From Larix kaempferi (taxonomy: Eukaryota > Streptophyta > Pinopsida > Pinales > Pinaceae): a stretch of DNA of 64,000 nucleotides. Each line of letters begins with the position of its first letter. The stretch's first letter is position 1. The translations under genes were made by a program, and so were the position numbers. The notes below the pieces were generated by a model. That model was not told the DNA's origin. It worked only from the letters and a program-made list of their open reading frames with translations, and ran no database searches. Shown here piece after piece: positions 59,457-64,000 of this stretch. The stretch lies in NCBI GenBank assembly GCA_027924585.1, contig BSBM01000007.1, positions 10,135,501 to 10,199,500 on the forward strand, written 5' to 3'.

Positions 59457-60480
59457 AACCTAAAATAACGATCAAGGTCAGTGAGCAATTACAATATTGA
59501 CATCATATAGATGTGTAGCATGATACAACATGGTCTCCGATACATAAATAGGAGATGTATATATGGCCACTGAAATACAAGCGTGGATCCATGTGAGAAT
59601 GAGGGATCATAGCCATTACAATAAACTGGATCTATGTCTCATGGAAAGCCAAAATGAGTGAGGCTCAGTTTTGCGTAGCTTGGGTGATAACATAATGAGG
59701 TAATTCTATCGAAATCCCAAGGTCTTCATCCAAAACAACCCAAGGTACAAACCCTAACCATGTGAATAAATGAGATGAAAGTCGAACATGGGGGGTATCG
59801 TTTGATTATCGGTCATTGATGTATACTGTTAACAAACGCGAGGGCTTCTACCGATAATGATAATGGGGCCCAAGGTACCTAGTAGGATCCAACAAGTGTG
59901 AATAAGTGGACTTGACGTCGAACACTTGAGGAACCTGTCAAATAAGAAACATTGATGTATTCTCATAATTCGATATTGAGGGAAATTGCCACTTGTGACT
60001 GCAATCCCCAAGGTACTAACTGAAGCTCTAAACCTCATTCCCAGAGCAAAATGAGTTGATGTCGATGGGAAGAAGTTTGTTGGAAGGGAGGCCTTAAGGC
60101 ATCCTCCATCATCCAACACGAGGGATGCTCAAATGGTATGAGCTGATGTGGAGTAATACAAGTAACAAGACTGACACTAGGAAGGCTGACACATGAGGTC
60201 AAGATAAACTGCAGAATGGCCGACACAGGATGTATCCTTGAACAGTGAGCACGACACAAAGTGACTTAGGCAGTTTTCAACATGATGGGGAAGTGATATA
60301 AGCCTACAATGCAGGAGACATTAGCAGACCCTCCATGTGGTTGGAATAATAACTAACCGGGGGAGTAAACAACTTGGAGATCAAGTTCACCCTAAGGTCA
60401 AAAACTAAACCCAACTGAAATGATGGACTCAAATAGGTGCTATGTTCAAGTATACTACTGACTGAACTGCCTTTGAAACT
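59457..60480 (-). other. Element H 3' region right of D, no gene recognised
   Basis: Continues the sequence interrupted at 51825. Short minus-strand frames (60119-59829, 60259-60035) lack family features. Confidence 0.5.
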
Positions 60481-61380
60481 GCAAGATATGATATACCCTT
60501 CTTATCCCTTATTATTTTTAGATAAAAGAATACCTTTCTTGTTGTTTTAATGAGTCCAAGAAAGAATGAAAACTCTGTAGATCCAACCATGTAAAAATTT
60601 TAACGAGCCCATGGGAGGAAGACTCAGGACCTTCTTCATTATTTACACAGTTCGAAGAAGAGATAGAAGAATACTCTATAATACTGATCTCTGGATTTTA
60701 ATATCAAGCCGAGATCTGTTCTTGCTCACTGGTGTTTTCAATTTTAAGGAGTTTGAAAAACTTAAACAATAACTCCATACACCTACTCGTGGATTTTAAT
60801 ATCGAGCCCAAGTAGGTTAATGCTTGCCGGTGTTTTAATGTTTATAGAGTCTGAAAAACTTAAACAATCCTCTTTTTACCCTCTTGTCAATTTCACATCG
60901 AGCCTGAGTAGGTGAGTGTTCGCTTGGTGTTTTCATATTTCAAGAGCCTGAAAACCCTAAAGAAGGCTCCACAAGGTCCTTTTTCATAAAGTTAGTCTCC
61001 TCCCCCCGAAAAGTGTAAAACAATGGAAGAAGAACTCTTCTATCCACAAATGACTAGAGTATTCCTTTTTCGTAAGTAATCCGTGAATGTTTGAAAAAGG
61101 GTTAAACTTATACTTAAGCGGATGTCACTTCAAATCCTTTAAAGAGTCTGAAATGACAACTATACTCGGCAATCTTGTCATATTTAAAGAGTCTAACAAG
61201 AGCTTAGAGAGAACTCCATAAGAATCTTTTTTCGTAAAATTTTAATGAGCACGAAAAAGTAAACTCGTGGCATCCTTACTGTTTTTTACGAGCTCAAAGG
61301 AGAGATGGAAGAATGCTCATAACTTCCTTACTGTTTTTAATGAGCTTGAAGTAAAGGTGGAAGAATGCTCGAAGACTCCT
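60481..61380 (-). repeat. Diverged tandem repeats 3' of H's gag-protease
   Basis: Recurring pieces such as GGTGTTTTCA...GAGTTTGAAAAACTTAAAC, TCGAGCCCAAGTAGG and GATGGAAGAATGCTC reappear every roughly 60-130 bp with heavy divergence. No reading frame continues through them. Confidence 0.6.
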
Positions 61381-64000
61381 TCAAGTAGGGTCGATGCCTA
61401 GAATCTCCTCATGATATTGGGCAAAGATGTCACGGAAATCATTAAATATATTGGTGTACGGAATGATCTCATCAAGATAATAGTCCGTTCCAATAAAGAT
61501 ATGTTCTGTGACCCCTGGTTCACTGGGAATCTTGATGGGGATGGTTTTCAATGTACTCATACTATTCCCTTTGGCAAAAACAGCTTGTGAAGTTGAAAGG
61601 ACAAAGGACAAATCATCATTCTCACTGGGTCTTGAAGCGAACTCACCTCTCTCTATCAGATTTAGAACGGGAAGTAAATAGGTACTGGGGTGTAAATGTT
61701 CCCAAGGGTGTCTTAGGCCTATCATAGCTTCAAAAAATGTTTCGTCGAAAGGCAAAACCATGTCTAAACTATTAGGAGAGAGGGTAGAGTCCGTTGACCG
61801 TGTGGGAGCAGGGTCCATATCCAACTTGGCAGAGACTGGAGAAATCATGATTTGTTCCATTGCAACATGTTGTGCTTCCATGTATGCTACTTCTACAACA
61901 GATAAGGGCACCGATGGTTTTGATACAGTATAAAGGATCCATGGATCAGTCCCTAAACTGACTGTGAAATTTGCAGTAGATGTACCTTCATCAGAATGCA
62001 TAAAAAGAACGGGAGAGGGTAGGTCAAAAGTGCCTATTAATGACTCATAAAGCCCTGCTCCTAAACTCTCGCTTATTGGGGTAGATTGATCAACTAAAGG
62101 AACTGTGGATTCTGATGAAGTCTGGTTGTTTCACCGAGAGAACGAAAGATGATCGACCGCGACGATCTTACCTTCATGAGGGAACATAACAACTCAGAAA
62201 ACTGCCAATGCAATAGCTCACATGGCATATGTCCAGCTCCTGCCTAACAACATATTGTAATCAAGTGGAGTGTCGAGAACTTCAATCTCTACAACAACTA
62301 TCTTACGGGCTAGTGTGACACCGAATGATGGCAAGAATCTGTGTGGATGGAAGGCTCTGCCATCAAATGTAGTAAGCAGTTTGTTAGAGGGGGCTAACTC
62401 GGGAGAGCCCAAGGATTTCCAGAAAGAAATCACATTACGCACGTAGACATGCCTTCATCTATGACAGTTCATCCAATGGTCATAGGACCATGAACTACCT
62501 CTATCTAAAGCGCAACGTGGTACAGAAACCGGTATTTGATATCAGACATATCAAAATGTGCAGTCATGTTGGATGATTCCATGCTTCCAATCACTGCTAG
62601 TAGTGCACTTCGTTGTAATGGACAACTTTGCAAAAATTCTAAGGTGGACATAGCACAAGGGGTTTGGGATAGATCTTCAATCACATTATAGTTGGAAGCA
62701 GCCCAAGTGTTGGGATTGTGCGAAGCCCATTTCAAGACCTTTTGGGATCTTGGGCACTGAATCCATAGGTATGTGGAGAGGAGTGGAAGATTCGGGAATA
62801 TCTTTATCCTTATTCTGCAAATCTGGGGTATAATTTATTTCCTGCATTTGTAAAAGAGCGTCCGAGTTAACCATATTAATGAAATTTTGATCAACTGAAG
62901 CATGGGTGGTGCCTCCAGCATTGGAGGTGCCAGAAGCTGATCCTTGCCCTTTTGGAAATGGATCTTTAAGGACGGCAGGTTTCTTTTCTTGAAGCAACTT
63001 CTAGGCTTCTTCGATTAGAGGGAATTGGTGAGTGAGGTGGTCCTGCTTGCAAAGCTTGCAAGGGAACTTGACCTTCTTCTTTTCTTTGTTACCCTCCTCA
63101 GCATTTTTTTTGTTTTTGGGCTTCTACTGGTTCCCCTCTGCTTTCTTGCCCTTCTTTTTATTGTTGAGCTGTCGAGGGCCCTTTTGATTAGTCTAAACCT
63201 ATTGTACAGATTCAGTAGTAGAAGGAGAGGTTGTGACGAGAGTCACTTCTATAGTCGATTGTTTGACCGATAAGGCATGAACCTATTTAGTCAATGCTTT
63301 GAAAGCTACAGAATCAATTGAACCTACTATGCCATCAGCATGTGGTCTAGGTTTTTGTCTACCTAGATCAATGTTTGATTGTAGTGTATGAGGTATAATC
63401 TCGTAAAGAAGCCCAAACTGAGTGTAAACCAAGTCTAGTTGCTGGATCCTTAGAATGGCTTCTTCTTCCGATGACACCCTAGACGTAGTTACTTTCTTAG
63501 AAACGTAAGGAAGGAGTGGTTTTAGGTACCACTCTAATAAGAATTCTAGGGGGATATTGGCCTTAATGATCCTCTTCCATCTTCACCACTCCTGAATATG
63601 ATCATATAAGTGGGTGGCTTTGTTTTGTCTAAAGGTAGACAAAAGATCTGTCCCGGCATCGTACCGAACATGAAGCTAGAAGTGGTTCAAAAATACTACG
63701 GCGAGATCCTGAAAGTTAAAAAAGGTGGTTGCAGGTAACTCAATGTACCATTTGGCTACAACACCAGTCAAGGTTCTTTGAAAAAGTCTCAACCTAATGG
63801 AATCTTCGTTCAACGAGTTCGAAGAACACCAGAGATGAAAAGTGGTAACATGATCACCAAGATCCTTACCAGTTTTACCTTCAAATTTTGGAATGTCCGA
63901 AGGTAGATTAGTGGGAACTGATGGCCACGTAACGTTATGGCACACCAGATCGTTCGTTAACTTGGAAAGATATGGAAAATTTAGAGTTTCCAAAAAAGGT
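61381..64000 (-). pseudogene. Element H Gag-protease, minus strand, cut by the right edge
   Basis: Mostly one frame, open past 64000. Capsid domain at 63993-63676 (IPKFEGKTGKDLGDHVTTFH, LRLFQRTLTGVVAKWYIELP). A coiled segment (63477-63283) is followed by a Lys-rich stretch and a knuckle CKLCKQDHLTHQFP with Phe for the last Cys (about 63060). Protease lies in 62735-62218 across a one-base shift: VIDEG active site, LLTTFDGRAFHPH, TPLDYNMLLGRSWTYAM. The tail to TGA 61383-61381 ends FAQYHEEILGIDPT, where related elements run into RT, but here repeats follow. Stops at 63283 and several at 63200-63000 fit CAG to TAG. Tat/Ogre-like gypsy by protease motif. RT, RNase H and integrase are not present on the 3' side. 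Confidence 0.82.

Noticed and set aside
2026-64000. C-to-T decay considered as fungal RIP
   Set aside because: Element families, PBS types and Pol sequences are those of plants; methylation-driven deamination explains the pattern.

Overview
The window is nuclear DNA of a seed plant with a large, transposon-choked genome. Every coding stretch I can recognise belongs to an LTR retrotransposon: Ty3/gypsy with Tat/Athila-type features, other gypsy, and Ty1/copia. I found no cellular gene, rRNA, tRNA or CRISPR array. The very long and heavily decayed elements with deep nesting suggest a gymnosperm-like genome. That is inference; no species is identifiable from sequence alone.

Layout, with my own element names. 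1-1354: 3' end of an LTR element (coiled-coil ORF, polypurine tract, candidate LTR). 2026-5187, minus strand: truncated gypsy element G1 (5' LTR, initiator-Met PBS, gag, protease, start of RT), inserted in the 5' LTR of element A. 5188-31518: element A, a gag-only gypsy-type element with a tRNA-Asp-type PBS and a giant 3' LTR of about 5.3 kb that contains a decayed ORF of about 1,100 codons. Element B (15072-30751, 15.7 kb, two LTRs of about 3.75 kb, 5-bp target duplication with one mismatch) sits inside A's 3' LTR. B carries gag, protease, an extra RNase H, RT, RNase H and integrase, and is itself split by C1 (23579-25195), probably a solo LTR. 31519-33200, minus: gag of element F, into which A inserted. 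34954-36260: C2, a second member of the C family. About 37.8-41.4 kb: 3' end of minus-strand element G. 45071-46104: 5' end of copia element D1, broken by minus-strand copia E (about 46.1-49.9 kb). 51826-59451: nearly full-length copia element D with a perfect 5-bp target duplication, inserted in minus-strand element H (3' LTR ending at 51723, gag-protease at 61381 to the right edge).

How the parts relate. A and B share the PBS type, the block just before the 3' LTR and the core promoter/R/U5 end of the LTR. A has no RT or integrase, so it looks like a non-autonomous partner of a B-like element. Both A and B carry a decayed ORF inside the LTR, each downstream of its own TATA-like box and upstream of the TATA that would drive genomic RNA. 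This LTR-resident ORF is the most unusual thing in the window. D and E, two distinct copia elements, both keep about 2 kb of minisatellite between pol and the 3' LTR.

Decay is uniform: most in-frame stops in all these elements are TAG, TAA or TGA where CAG, CAA or CGA would fit, that is C-to-T changes, as expected for heavily methylated plant transposons. By hand count D's LTRs differ at 16 of 502 sites, and B's at about 18 of the first 258, so D is the younger insertion. Element boundaries marked approximate were judged by eye.
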